A stretch of 64,000 nt of DNA from Rhyzopertha dominica (GCA_025024175.1 QCXZ01000137.1:4960001-5024000); one strand, 5' to 3'. Counted from the first letter of the stretch, positions 35,275 through 47,429 are shown. Notes: generated from the sequence alone by a model not told the origin. Program-made: numbers and translations.

Positions 35275-35592
35275 CTNGCGACGAGGAATGGAGGCGCGTA
35301 GCCGCAGCAGCCGCCGAAACGCAGAGGCTCCTCTCGCCGGCCATCCCCGGCCTGGCGACCACCCCCCTGCGCACGGCCGCCACCCCCCTGGGAGCGCCCC
35401 TCATTCTGTCGCCGCGCATGTCCGTCCCGACGACGGCGGCCTCCATCTTGAACGGCAGCGCGCCGCCCGGCTCCCTCCTCTCGCCTGGCGACCCGCACGG
35501 CCTCATCTACACGCCGTACGCCGACTACACGAACTACGCTGCGCTGGCCGCCTCGCCCCTCCTCACAGAGTACGCCACTGCCGATCACTCCG
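35275..35592 (+). CDS. how: held out wings, exon: Ala/Pro-rich C-terminal region
   Basis: This 318-base exon is strongly GC-rich compared with its surroundings. It starts with the split Ala codon and CDEEWRR (the TGC codon is read as NGC because of an N at 35277), then an Ala-rich run, LRTAATPLGAPLILSPRMSV, PTTAASILNG, GLIYTPYADYTNYAALA, and SPLLTEYATADHS. These match the low-complexity C-terminal half of insect HOW, including the Tyr-rich segment. It leaves one G, spliced to GT of the last exon. If the donor (CCG|GTGGGT, not strong) is not used, translation continues GGLFAR and stops at 35612, giving a shorter isoform. Confidence 0.95.
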
Positions 35593-35612
35593 GTGGGTTG
35601 TTTGCACGCTAA
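35593..35612 (+). CDS. how: Possible alternative short C-terminus of HOW by intron retention
   Basis: Reading through the donor adds GLFAR after the shared DHSG and stops at TAA (35610-35612). Quaking/HOW genes make isoforms that differ only in a short C-terminal tail and thereby in nuclear or cytoplasmic location. A polyadenylation hexamer AATAAA follows at 35871. This is inference from sequence; no transcript evidence is available here. Confidence 0.35.
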
Positions 35613-35870
35613 ATAGGTGAAATTTATTAGGTAGTACTTAAAAAAAATGAAGCACTCGTCTTTGTCTGTTAGATTTTTATTACAATATTAATTTCTGTTA
35701 GGCCTTAAGGTGACGTTCGTCAGGTATCGATAAGCTTCAGAAAATTGTGCACTTTCGCAAACGGATCAACGCATGCACCTTAAATCTAGTTTTCCAGGCA
35801 TTTGTCGTTTTGCGGAGGTTTCCCGACTGGTTGTATGGTTTATTGATGTCGATCTCGAGACACCAACACT

Positions 35871-35876
35871 AATAAA
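35871..35876 (+). promoter_or_regulatory. Candidate polyadenylation signal for a short how transcript
   Basis: AATAAA lies 258 bases after the read-through stop codon and overlaps the end of an ACTAAT STAR motif (35868-35873). It would serve a transcript that ends inside the last intron. Confidence 0.35.
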
Positions 35877-36070
35877 GTCATCATTTGCATGCTTTGCCTA
35901 TGACAGTGGCGGCTCGGCAAACAAAACTGGGGTGTGCAGAAAGGTATCGTAACTCTGACAAAAATTATGTTTTTATTGGTAAGACAAATCCTCGTAAGTT
36001 ATGGCCACAGCGTAATAAACAGCAGAGGATAATATATTGTCACGAAAAAAACTTCATTGTCTGTCCTTGT

Positions 36071-36434
36071 CAGAGAAATAGAGTGGGGAGAACACGCATG
36101 GGCTGACTGCGCATCCAGATTTACCTAGAACACGATAATGGTAGCCATATTGTTCATAGAAACGTCAAATATTCGGCACTCGGTACTTTTATTCAATTCA
36201 CTTTGCAACTATCTATTTGAAATCACATCAACAGCAAGTCAAACTGAATTTAGTAGATCAAGACTGCTACATCCTATTGGTTTACATTTACCTTATATTT
36301 ATGTGGAACTGTTGCCCAAAGTGTCACAATTTAAAGCGAGCGCCAGAATTTTGACGGTTCCGTGGACAATATGACGGCCTCCTTGTTTACTAGTGTACGC
36401 GTAGTCCACGAGTGTTCTCCCCTCTCTCTTTCAC
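36071..36434. mobile_element. MITE-like element with imperfect inverted ends
   Basis: GAGTGGGGAGAACAC near 36081 is mirrored by GTGTTCTCCCCTCTC near 36411. The similarity continues, with mismatches, over about 40 bp on both arms (CAGAGAAATAGAG versus the reverse complement of CTCTCTTTCACTG). There is no coding potential. The exact ends and target duplication were not determined. Confidence 0.45.
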
Positions 36435-36537
36435 TGGTCCTTTTTGAATGTGAAGGCTATTTACTTCCCAAGATCAAAGGGGCGTGAGCTAATAGATTAC
36501 GAAATCTGATTCGCTGCAGCTGCTGCTTGGTTGCATC

Positions 36538-37008
36538 TAGGGATGGCCAATATCGATGGGATCCAGAATAAAATCGATACTTCTAATGAGGATCTAGATT
36601 GTTTCATGTTTCTAAAAAAAGAAACGATTTTGTAAGAAGCGACAGTAATCACTTTTCGTGAGAAAGATTTGCGAAAGGCCGAAATCATACCAGGCTGTTG
36701 CTAAATTGTAAATAAATCTGCAATTTTAAATTATCTTGATTGTGTTCACAATTAAGTAAAATGCCAAAACGAGGAAGAGGTAATACTTGCAGTTATAATG
36801 ATTACAAGTGTTCATTATACACTGAACAGGTTCAATTTTTTAGCTTCCTAAAGAACACTGAGTTGTAAGTTCATTTTGATTGATATGAATTTCACGCTGG
36901 TTCCTAGTCCAATTTTTAAAGAATGAAGTATCCTATTTTTTGTGTAATATACAAAATTGAATCGATACACGTAAAAATCGATTCATTTGCTTATTTTCAC
37001 CATCCCTA
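36538..37008. mobile_element. hAT-like MITE with TAGGGATGG ends
   Basis: The element begins TAGGGATGG and ends CCATCCCTA. Just inside both ends lie ATCGAT-containing stretches. The 8 bases outside (GTTGCATC left, TTTGCAGC right) agree at six positions, compatible with a decayed 8-bp hAT target duplication. A tiny basic open frame (ATGCCAAAACGAGGAAGAG) near 36762 ends at a GT. There is no transposase. Confidence 0.5.
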
Positions 37009-38811
37009 TTTGCAGCGTGTTGCACATGCAATTTGACTAAAGATAACACTTAGTAAGAAGTACCGTACACATTTTTGGTCTTTTAATTTTATGTTCCATC
37101 TTTTCTTTTACCTGTTGTCATAGTTGTTTCTTGTTTCAGTCTGAAAAGATGAACTAATATTAATAATACCTTGATCTAAATTATATTAGCTCTACTGGTT
37201 TCCTGCTCTACAATATTAGATCAAGAAATAGTAACTTAAAGGTCTTGTGTTGCTTAGGAATACCTACCCACAAACACTAGCAAAGGCCAAAGAATGAATA
37301 AACTAACCTTAGAAAATATTTTCTGTCAAGGAGGATTTTAGAATGCCCTCTCCAACAAATGAGAAGAAAGTTTATCTTTACACAAAATCTTTATTTACTT
37401 TTGACAATTTGACAAGAAGGAACGTTTTTTTAAAATATGTTTCAAATAAAGCACAACTCATTAAAAAGGGAGTTTTTTGAGCTATCAATATTGTTGTTGA
37501 AGCTGAGTTCATTAAATGACATTTTTGTCCTTACTGCTTATTACTGCCAATTTACAATGTCATGAAATGGTATTTTGTGCAAAATAGTATACTTTTCTGC
37601 ATGCTTGTTTGTGATTTTGACTGTACCTATTGTGCCCATTTTAAACGCCGCTACTGACATGGGCAAAATGCATGAACGATGAACAGTACCTGTTTTGTTA
37701 ATGTGGCCATATAATTTTACATTTCTTGAAGTATGTACAATTTTCTGAGCATTCTCTCCGAGGGATGGTGTATTTTAGTCAGAATTCGCTATATTCTTAT
37801 TACAATGTTTCTGTGATAATGAACCCAGATAGAAAGATATTTCAAGCTACGTACATGTGTACGTAAGGATCGATATAAATTTTTATTTTACACTTTTTAA
37901 GTTTTATTTTTTTTTGCAAGTCAGTGTAGTTGTTAGTGCCCCTTTTTTTAATTTATGTGTTTTATTGTGGTGTCCTTACGTTAGAAACGTGCACCATCAG
38001 TAGTCTTGTTTTTTTTGTAAGTCATTTCCAGTGTATTCAAATGAGGTAAGGAAACAGACAGTCTTCGCATCACATGTTTTTGTATATATATTTTTTAATT
38101 TTGTACGATATTATGAGGTAAATTCGTTGTTTTTAAGTGTAGATTGTAGATTAAGGTAAATGCATTTATTCTCTGTTACCTTGAGATATTTATTTGTGTT
38201 GTAATTGAAACTATCAAAATACACCACAGTAATATGTTGAACTGCATACAGATTTTGATAGATTTCCAGATGGATATTAGTAAATTTTATTAAGTTGTAG
38301 AATATTGTATAAATTTAGGTATTTAAAAAAAAATTGGTCTTCTGTTCAATGTTTGATTGCAGTGCAATAATTGAGAAGTAGGGAAGTGTTCCGCAGTGAC
38401 ATATTTTTCAATTTTTTATTTTTCTTAAATTTTGTTTCACTGTGCCATAAAACATATAAAATTAGTACCTTTTTCAGTTTCCATACACATATTGATCCAA
38501 ATATTTTCAGTTCAGTGCAAAATGAACCAACTTCAAGGAACCAAACAGACTGAAACTGTATTTAAATTGAAAAATATTTAATGAATCAGTTTTGTTTAAA
38601 TATTTTACTGTGGAACGCTATTTCCGAAATTTATGCAACAGAAGATCAATACTATGCTTTATTATTATACGAGCACTGCTGCTAGTAGCTTTACAAGTTT
38701 CTCCCTGTGCGAGAAGGATGTGGTTCAGCGTCAGACTTGACTGTCGGTTCAAATTTGACGCTGACCTGTATTTGTTGTTTGCCATGTTTTTAAACTGTCG
38801 ACTTTGCGTAG
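37009..38811. other. how last intron, AT-rich, nothing recognised
   Basis: No supported features apart from the acceptor TTTGCGTAG ending at 38811. Confidence 0.45.
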
Positions 38812-38897
38812 GTGCAGCCGCAGTCGCTGCTAAACAGCGCAGACATTTGGGCCAGATCAGGGAACACCCTTATCAAAGAGCTGGTGCTCTGTCTTAA
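38812..38897 (+). CDS. how: held out wings, last coding exon with HPYQR nuclear tail
   Basis: With the G carried over from the previous exon it encodes GAAAVAAKQRRHLGQIRE, then HPYQRAGALS and a TAA stop. The KxRRH...HPYQR tail is the hallmark of the nuclear isoforms HOW(L) and QKI-5, where it forms part of the non-classical nuclear localisation and retention signal. The phase and the TAG acceptor fit exactly. The tail after HPYQR is short, as in long HOW isoforms that differ in their last residues. Confidence 0.92.
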
Positions 38898-39989
38898 AAT
38901 TCATTAGAAAAGGTTAGTCTCCATTTTTTTTGTCCTCTTATTTACAGGTGTATGAGAAACGTGTGTGTCTTTTTTCCCCGTACGTAAAAGCTTTAAATGC
39001 TCAGGATTAAATTTTAGTACCGAAAAAGAGCCACTAGTATTTTCACATGGTTTCTCTCTTTAGCAGTGTTAGCCGTTCTTTGTCAGTATTCAGTTTGCAA
39101 ACAATGCGGGTTGTGAAAAACTGATGCAGAAGTTGCTTCTATCGTAGCTCTCTGGTTAGGTACGGGAAGAAGGAAAGTTACCATTTGCACTCTCTTTGGT
39201 ACTAATACCGCAGATGTTTTGAAACATCACAGTTTTTCTTATTTATTCAAATGTTTCTAGTCCGTACTTCATTCGTGGTGCTCTAAAACGATTCTTTCTC
39301 CGTAACACTTGTGATATTATTTTTGATGTCCTTCTTTCCCGTTTTGGTACATGCAAAAGAGCACAAGCGGCATTTGATGTTAGAAGTATATATAAAAAGA
39401 ATCTATGTTCATTATTGTTATAGGAAAGCACTGAATTTGCCGTTGAGAGTAAGAATTATAAAAAAATGGAACGGCATATTTTGTGCGATATTTTTAAATA
39501 GTTTTATACGTTCATATATAGTATATTATATTTTTTGTATGTTGTTGACTTGCGCCAATGTGGAACAAAATATATTTATACAAAAATCAAAAAAGTTTTT
39601 ATGTTTCACTTTGTTCCCCATGACTTTCATGATACAGCGCAACGATTAACTGTATTAATAAGCATTAACCACGTTTTATTTTCATAACTACTATTCTAAT
39701 TCCACATGGCCAAGTAAACTAATGTATGAATGGTGGAGTGCGATTGTGTTCATAGCACTATATTAAAACAAGCAGATCGTAGATTAACATGTACAGAATA
39801 ACGCCTCCTACACTCACATGCATTTTCCGAGATCATTATCAATGCACGTCCCACTCTTTTTTTACGACGTAGTCCTTCCTACACGATTTTGATATAGTCT
39901 ACGAACACTTTTTCACTACTTTTTTTGAGCGAGAGCGGTTCGATCGACTTATATCTTATGTGTAAACGCCACGTCATTTTTTATCCGGG
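38898..39989. other. how 3' UTR or downstream region
   Basis: No coding sequence was recognised. A possible 3' UTR intron could use AAAAG|GTTAGT near 38911 and TTTACAG near 38946. The frame at 39311-39649 is AT-rich and unrecognised. Confidence 0.35.
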
Positions 39990-41270
39990 CATCTAAACCA
40001 GGGGGGGTCTGGAAAATTTTTTTGGAGGGGGCGGCAAATAATTTTGCCATCACAAAAATACTTTTTTTTTTGCTACACAAAAATTTCCACACCTTCATAC
40101 TAAGGTATGAAATGAAATATCTTGAATTTTTTTGAAAGGGTATGTGCGAAATTTTTTTATTGGGACTTGGGTGATCGTTTTGTTCCCATATAAAAATAAT
40201 TCAATTAAATTCTCAGCTCTTAATCTCAAACAGTTTCCAAATTTTTCAAAAGACTTTTTCGAGTTTATTACCTTTTAGTAGTAAAATTAAAAATTAGCGA
40301 ATTGCGATTTTTTTTATAATTCTTTCGAGTAAAAGGCATGAAAAAAATTTCACTCACCTAATTTTGTCAGAAAATGTCCTTATACTCCTCTACTCATTAA
40401 TTTCTTCGATTTTTTAAAGTGGTGGAACAACATGAACCAATGCAAAAGGATTTTTTTTCAATGTTGTGATTAAACAATATTTTATTGTGGAAAGAATATG
40501 TATTACTTATTTTACCAAAAATTTAGAATTTCATTATTTAATAACAATTTTGTACCGTTTTACTGCAAAGTGATTGTGTAGAGACCATTAAACATTGTAT
40601 AATTTTAAAATTATATTATTAGAGATTATGTAGTTTTAAAACTGTTTAAAAATTTTTTTAAGTAATGTATGTAGTTCTTAATTTTCGGTAAAAATTGTTT
40701 TTTATACATTGTTTTTACCATGTATGAAATATAAGATTGTTTAAATGCACGATTATATATATAGATTTATATTGTTCCACCACTTCAAAAAATCGAAGAA
40801 ATTCCTGAGTATAAAGGAGTATAATACATTTTCTGATAAAATCTTTAAAAGGGTATTCAATAAAAGATTTAAATTTTATATTTTTTACTAAAAATCGGCT
40901 GTTAATCTGGAAACATAAAAAAAATATTTTTTCATTCCATTCATTAACTTTCAATTTTACTATTAAAAAATAATATAATCGAAAACTTAGAAACTGATTG
41001 CGATTAAGAACTGATAATTTGTCATGGGGGCAGATTTCCCATATATATCTGGCTATACCCTTTCAACACAAAATTAATTTTTGTAGGAAAGGAGGGGGCT
41101 AACACCCCCATTCCGCTGTTCATACTAAGGTATGAAATAAAACATCCTGATTTTTTTTAATTTTGCAAAACTAAAATTTTTGTACTTTAAAATGTAACGG
41201 GGGAGGGAGATACAAAAAAGAACGATTAAAAACTTCTCCATTTTGAGCGGCATGCCCCGATAAAAGATGC
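39990..41270. repeat. Large inverted repeat (arms ~450-500 bp)
   Basis: The strongest matching arms are 40367-40430 (CAGAAAATG..., AATTTCTTCGATTTTTT, AAGTGGTGGAACAA) and the reverse complement of 40772-40840. Weaker similarity extends outwards on both sides (for example TTTTAGTAGTAAAATTAAAA near 40273 versus the reverse complement near 40960). Near both outer ends lies the palindrome TTCATACTAAGGTATGAA (about 40096 and 41120), followed by similar AT-rich sequence in direct orientation. It is probably a foldback or composite MITE; no transposase was found. Confidence 0.55.
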
Positions 41271-41369
41271 CCGTGGCGGACAATCTTAATCAGTATTAAT
41301 TGAATAATGTGCAGCTATTTTTATTACAAAATACTAACAAACTGTTTTTTCTTTTCTTTTCTTGTTAAC

Positions 41370-41525
41370 CCCGGTTGCCCGGCCTGTAGGCTTGGAGTGC
41401 TAACCTGTCACCTGCGCCACACTCCACTAACTGGAAGCCGGACCATCTGCGGTAGCGGTACGTCTAACCTCACATCACTAACTCTAACCTCACTGTGTCA
41501 CGGCGCACTGTATACTAAGGATCTT
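41370..41525 (+). promoter_or_regulatory. GC-richer block with clustered STAR-type motifs, possible alternative terminal exon
   Basis: This ~150-bp block follows a long pyrimidine tract and GGCCTGTAG. It holds ACTAAC at 41426 and 41477 and TAAC half-sites at 41401, 41465 and 41485. CTAACCTCA occurs twice. Together these form overlapping ACUAAY/UAAY bipartite sites on the how sense strand. If spliced to the preceding how coding exon at the TAG it would encode only GLEC and a stop. It is either a regulatory element in a long how 3' UTR or unrelated to how. Confidence 0.35.
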
Positions 41526-44500
41526 CTGTATGTGCGTCCTCGTCGATATTAACTCATCGGAATAATACCTATTTTTTTNTGTGTCATGTACATTCGTAGC
41601 ACTAGCGAGAGAGATACTCAGGCAGACTGGACGGTTGCGCATCGCGGTAACTGTAGCAATAATCTTGTGATTTGCAGAAATTACAGCAATCATTCACTGG
41701 AAANTTGCACCNAATCAAAAAAGTTATTCTGAAAACACTTTTACTTTATTAATCAGGAAAAAGTTTTCTTAAAAAAAGGCTGCATTTGACCATGATGTGC
41801 TTACCGAATTTAAATAATACCAGTGGAATGTAACTATTATCTGTTAGTTACCGGCGACACAAAAGGAATCAAATGTAATCTTCCATTTAGAAAACCAAGA
41901 AACTAAATTATATAATAAGTTTGCTTTTAATTTTTTCCGCTTTTGAAATCTGATTTAAAGCACTCTTTATGTAACTTGTCCAGTTTGTCGAACAACTTAT
42001 GTTTGCGTATGTAATATGCATACAAAGGAACAAATTAATACTGGATATTTTTATCCAGCTCTACTAATATCGTAATATTACACAAGGAGCATTCGACAGC
42101 AGTAGAGAAAAACCGCTTCGTAATCTCACTTTTGTCCATTAAGCTAGAGGATACAATCTCTGCTGCTGTTCAATCCTCCCGTAGTATTTAGTGTCCGTAA
42201 AGTACAAACTTGTTGACGAGTGCCAATATGTTGTTTTATGCACACTTGTGTGCAGATAACGTTCTGAAGCAACTTAAAAACTAGAGTGCCTTGGAAGTGC
42301 CTGCTTCTTTATTTCGTTGTTATGTAGAAAGACGAACGCAGTTGTTTTGTACTTATGTCTGAGGCAGGCAGAGTTCACCACTTTTGAAATTGCAATAATT
42401 GTTAAGCTAGTAAGGTAGGTATGTATGTGTTGCTTAAGTCGTATATACGAATAATTATGACATGTTGATAGTTACACAAATAGCAGTCGCAAATCAAATA
42501 ATTTTGATTTAAGGCTTTAACTCATGTTGAATCTGATAGTGCGGCAATCTCATCAATTTGATCATTTATGTTATCCGTCCAATAAATTTCTCGATTTTAA
42601 TTTATATATTAAAACGATTGTGTCATAGCAATAATTTCCTGAATTTAATTTTTTAATTGTATATTATTCAGTTGGTAATTGGTAAATACTCATTATTATA
42701 ATTTTCGTGCAATCAAACAAAATTTTGTAAATACTGGATCAGTGCAATTTCTCTATGATGTTGATTTATGTTGTTAAAATAGAATTACATATTTAAAAGT
42801 ATAGTTAAAAATAAAATTTTATTTGCTGATGGTACTTTAATTGAATTTCACACAGTATGTACTTAGATGTGTGTTTTGAACTAACACCAGTTATTTATTC
42901 TCGAATAACAAAATGACATAACAATTTGAATGTTATCCTTTGGTATTCTCATGTGTTTGTAATTGGCTGTTGTAATAATCGCAATATATTCAAATCTTAA
43001 CGTCGATTAAGTGGTAGCTTATCTTAAAATATATTATTTATGTAATAAATTTAGCTATAAAGTTTGTGTCATATTATATTTATATTATTTAATTGCTCAT
43101 CTCGAAAATATCATAATATACCAAACACGAACCACTTTAGCTAGCCATGTCTCATTGGGTTTTTTAAGTATTTCAGATTATCATGGTATGTATTAAGTTT
43201 ATTAGCAGTTAGTGTGCTATTAATCACTTAATAAAGTTGTATCTAACAAGCTATATATTTTACTTAATCCTAGCTTATTTTTAAGTCTGTAAAATGATTA
43301 ATCCTTTAACAGCAACAATAACAAAAGGGGGTGCTTTTGAAGGTACAAATCATGATATTCTTCTAGTGTGCATACTGAATGCCTAGCTTAATACCACTAT
43401 TACACAGTTTGTATTTTCCAATAAAGGTAGAAATTTTTGTTCTTTGCTCTAAGATGAAGAAACTTACTTTTACTATTCAGTTATAGAACAATTATTATGA
43501 AAGTAGAACAATGGTAATTTTCTTAAAAAAGGAAATATATCATGTGGTACATCACTTAAGTATTATTAATTCCAGTGCAAAATATTTAGTAATTTAATCT
43601 GGCAAAGTGCAGTGCAAAATACACGATACAAACCCAGCAGGTATTGTTAAATGTTTCTATACTAGATTACTTATCTACAAGGCCATTTTTCATAACTTAT
43701 GCTGTACTAAGCTTTCTGAAAACAAAGCTACTGACAATTATATTAATTTTGTTAGTGAATTTTAGGAATTTTTAAAATTACAAAAAAGACAAACCACACT
43801 GGCATTTTTTTAATCCAAAGTGTTTAGTAAATTCTAGAAATGAGAAGATTTAAAATAAACTTTTTAAAAAAGAATAGCTATAGTTAAATGATTTACTTGC
43901 AAACTTGTGCTTTTTGCATACATTCTGCCCAAAATATTATCATTTTGCTAACCAAGAAAATATTCCAAGACAAAAAAAAATATTAATGACTCGATGGTCC
44001 CTTACTCGTATGGAACAGAGAACACAAAAGTTGGATATTTTTAATCAGGTAGGTACGAGTTTTCAGTTAAAAATGGAATTGAAAACAGCGAGAGTGATAA
44101 GGAAACTGCCATATTGGAGAATGGATTTCATTATGCTACTACTTCATGTTGGATTGGAAAAACCAGGCTACTAAACGATACCATCGAACTTGGAACATGG
44201 AAAATATTTATACGACTTGTAAAGTTAGATAAATAAATATGCCACAAAATTAGAACATTGTTTTTTTTTACTCGTATCGAATTATAGAACAAAATGGTGA
44301 CAGGTGTTGTTAAAGGTTGTAAAAGCGTTCATCAGGGAAAGAAAACACCATTTACATTCATACACTTATTATACTTATTTGAAGGTCAATATATCATTTT
44401 TATGTCCTCGTTTTTACAAATAATGGTCCCTCATCTACTATTGCAGATATCATCAAATCAGTTTAAAAACAAAGTGGTCCAGCCCCAAAGATTAAGATAA

Positions 44501-44869
44501 CATTGACTATCGGTAACAATTCCTCTGTCTGTTTTACATTATGATGCAGTATTTACAATCAATCAACATTGATGCTTAAATAATCACTGGACCATCTTCG
44601 ATCTGGCAGAACGCCTCATGGAGTCTCCAGCTCTTTTATTGATAAGGGAGGGACAGTTTGAGGCTAATTTAACTCGATGCTGAAAAAATGAAACAAGTTT
44701 CAATACATATTCTAAAAAAAAAGAAAGTTATTTAGACAAAATGCCATTAATGAAACCAATAATGTGGAAATTATCTAAAAAAATTAAATAAACAGTAATG
44801 AATATAAAATATTGATTGGGAAAGAATTAATATCAGATGTAATCACCCTATCATTTTATGCAGAACTGT
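41526..44869. other. AT-rich intergenic or 3' UTR sequence
   Basis: No recognisable genes. Candidate AATAAA hexamers occur, for example near 43230, and N bases near 41579, 41704 and 41712. A frame at 43905-44174 (+) is unrecognised. Confidence 0.4.
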
Positions 44870-46090
44870 GCAGTACTTAGATGCTTCCTGGCTCATATCA
44901 GGACATTTTTTGATTCTGGAATGCAAAATACATCGGTGTGTTGAGATAATGAGCTTTAAGGTGGAAAAATTAAAAAGTTGTCCAAATCTAAATCAGGTAA
45001 GTAGTAAATTTTCACTTTAGAAGTCGTTCAATTGTATGCTACTGCGGTAATTTTGAAGGAGCTATCTCATCAGATTCCAAAGCTATAGACATCTTCCAGA
45101 GCCACTGTGACGTATGAGCTAGAAAAGGTGAAAAAGGATTCCCTGAACGTTCTAGCTCATTTCAGGGAATATTTTTGGAATCTACAGCTCATAATACATC
45201 CTCCGATTTATCTAAATTCAAAAATTTTTACTAATCTGGACCTGCTGAATTTCGAAATGGTGTCAGATGGTCGCTAGCTACAACGGTTCGCTCGAAAAGT
45301 GAGGTAAATCAGACTGCTCGACGTCCTAGCTTATTTCTGATAAAATTTTTGGAATCTCTAGCTCAAAATACATCTGCTGTATGTCGACTTTGAGCTAAAA
45401 ATAGAATCTGCCGAAAATCATTAAACATCTTTTTGGACCTAAAAATTTTTGCACCTCTGATTTATCTAAATACAAGGATATTTACTAATTTGGACCTGCT
45501 GAATTTCGGAATGGTGTCAGATGGTCGCTAGCTACAACAGTTCGCTCGAAAAGTGAGGTAAATCAGACTGCCCGACGTCCAAGCTTATTTCTAATAAAAT
45601 TTTTGGAATCTCCAGCTCAAAATACATCTGTATGTCGACTTTGAGCTAAAAATAGAATCTGCCGAAAATCATTAAACATCAAAGGCTAACAACCCCTTTG
45701 TTCTTTTTGGACCTAAAAATTTTTGCACCTCCGATTTATCTAAATACAAGGATATTTACTAATTTGGACCTGCTGAATTTCGGAATGGTGTCAGATGGTC
45801 GCTAGCTACAATGGTTCGCTCGAAAAGTGAGGTAAATCAGACTGCCCGACGTCCTAGCTTATTTCTAATAAAATTTTTGGAATCTCCAGCTCAAAATACA
45901 TCTGTATGTCGACTTTGAGCTAAAAATAGAATCTGCCGAAAATCATTAAACATCAAAGGCTAACCCCTTTGTTCTTTTTGGACCTAAAAATTTTTGCACC
46001 TCCGATTTATCTAAATACAAGGATATTTACTAATTCGGACCTGCTGAATTTCGAAATGGTGTCAGATGGTCGCTAGCTACAACGGTTCGC
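44870..46090. repeat. Diverged edge monomers of the satellite
   Basis: Units at the left edge share the backbone but carry a different subfamily signature: GCTCGAAAAGTGAGGTAAATCAGACTG instead of the later GGAAAGTGTACTTATTTAGG, split here as GAAAAGTGAGG versus GGAAAGTGTACTT. They also have GACCTGCTGAATTTC in place of GACCTCCTGAATTTC. Spacing of GTCAGATGG at 45262, 45516, 45790 and 46061 gives units of 254, 274 and 271 bp. The first one or two units (44870-45190) are barely recognisable. Confidence 0.85.
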
Positions 46091-47429
46091 TGGGAAAGTG
46101 TACTTNTTTAGGCCGCCCGCAGTCCTAGCTCATTTTAGAGCACATTTTTGAAATCTGCAGTTCAAAATACATCTGTACGTCGATTTTGAGCTAAATCTAT
46201 TTTTTGTCAAAAATCACAAAACATCCAAGGCTAACCCCTTTGTTCTTTTTTGACCTTAAAATTTTTTCGTCTTCGATTCAGCTGAATACAAGTATACTTA
46301 CTGATTTGGACCTCCTGAATTTCGAAATGGCCTCAGTTGGACGCTAACTACAACGGTTCGCTCGGAAAGTGTACTTATTTAGGCCGCCCGCAGTCCTAGT
46401 TCATTTTAGAGCACATTTTTGAAATCTGCAGTTCAAAATACATCTGTACGTCGATTTTAAGCTAAATCTATTTTTTGTCAAAAATCACAAAACATCCAAG
46501 GCTAACCCCTTTGTTCTTTTTTGACCTTAAAATTTTTTCGTCTTCGATTCAGCTGAATACAAGTATACTTACTGATTTGGACCTCCTGAATTTCGAAATG
46601 GCCTCAGTTGGACGCTAACTACAACGGTTCGCTCGGAAAGTGTACTTATTTAGGCCGCCCGCAGTCCTAGCTCATTTTAGAGCAGATTTTTGAAATCTGC
46701 AGTTCAAAATACATCTGTACGTCGATTTTGAGCTAAATCTATTTTTTGTCAAAAATCACAAAACATCCAAGGCTAACCCCTTTGTTCTTTTTTGACCTTA
46801 AAATTTTTTCGTCTTCGATTCAGCTGAATACAAGTATACTTACTGATTTGGACCTCCTGAATTTCGAAATGGCCTCAGTTGGACGCTAGCTACAACGGTT
46901 CGCTGGGAAAGTGTACTTATTTAGGCCGCCCGCAGTCCTAGCTCATTTTAGAGCACATTTTTGAAATCTGCAGTTCAAAATACATCTGTACGTCGATTTT
47001 GAGCTAAATCTATTTTTTGTCAAAAATCACAAAACATCCAAGGCTAACCCCTTTGTTCTTTTTTGACCTTAAAATTTTTTCGTCTTCGATTCAGCTGAAT
47101 ACAAGTATACTTACTGATTTGGACCTCCTGAATTTCGAAATGGCCTCAGTTGGACGCTAGCTACAACGGTTCGCTGGGAAAGTGTACTTATTTAGGCCGC
47201 CCGCAGTCCTAGCTCATTTTAGAGCACATTTTTGAAATCTGCAGTTCAAAATACATCTGTACGTCGATTTTGAGCTAAATCTATTTTTGTCAAAAATCAC
47301 AAAACATCCAAGGCTAACCCCTTTGTTCTTTTTTGACCTTAAAATTTTTTCGTCTTCGATTCAGCTGAATACAAGTATACTTACTGATTTGGACCTCCTG
47401 AATTTCGAAATGGCCTCAGTTGGACGCTA

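Noticed and set aside
35271..35620. Long frames on the minus strand and in other + frames over the GC-rich exon
   Set aside because: They are shadows of the how C-terminal exon, whose frame, splice phase and homology are clear.
38730..38775. GGTTCAAATTT near an inverted repeat as a tRNA B box
   Set aside because: No matching A box, acceptor stem or anticodon arm; it is in the how intron just before the last exon.
41370..41525. Terminal how exon encoding GLEC and a stop
   Set aside because: The acceptor is plausible, but the peptide is too short to judge and the HPYQR exon explains the gene end; kept only as an alternative for the regulatory block.
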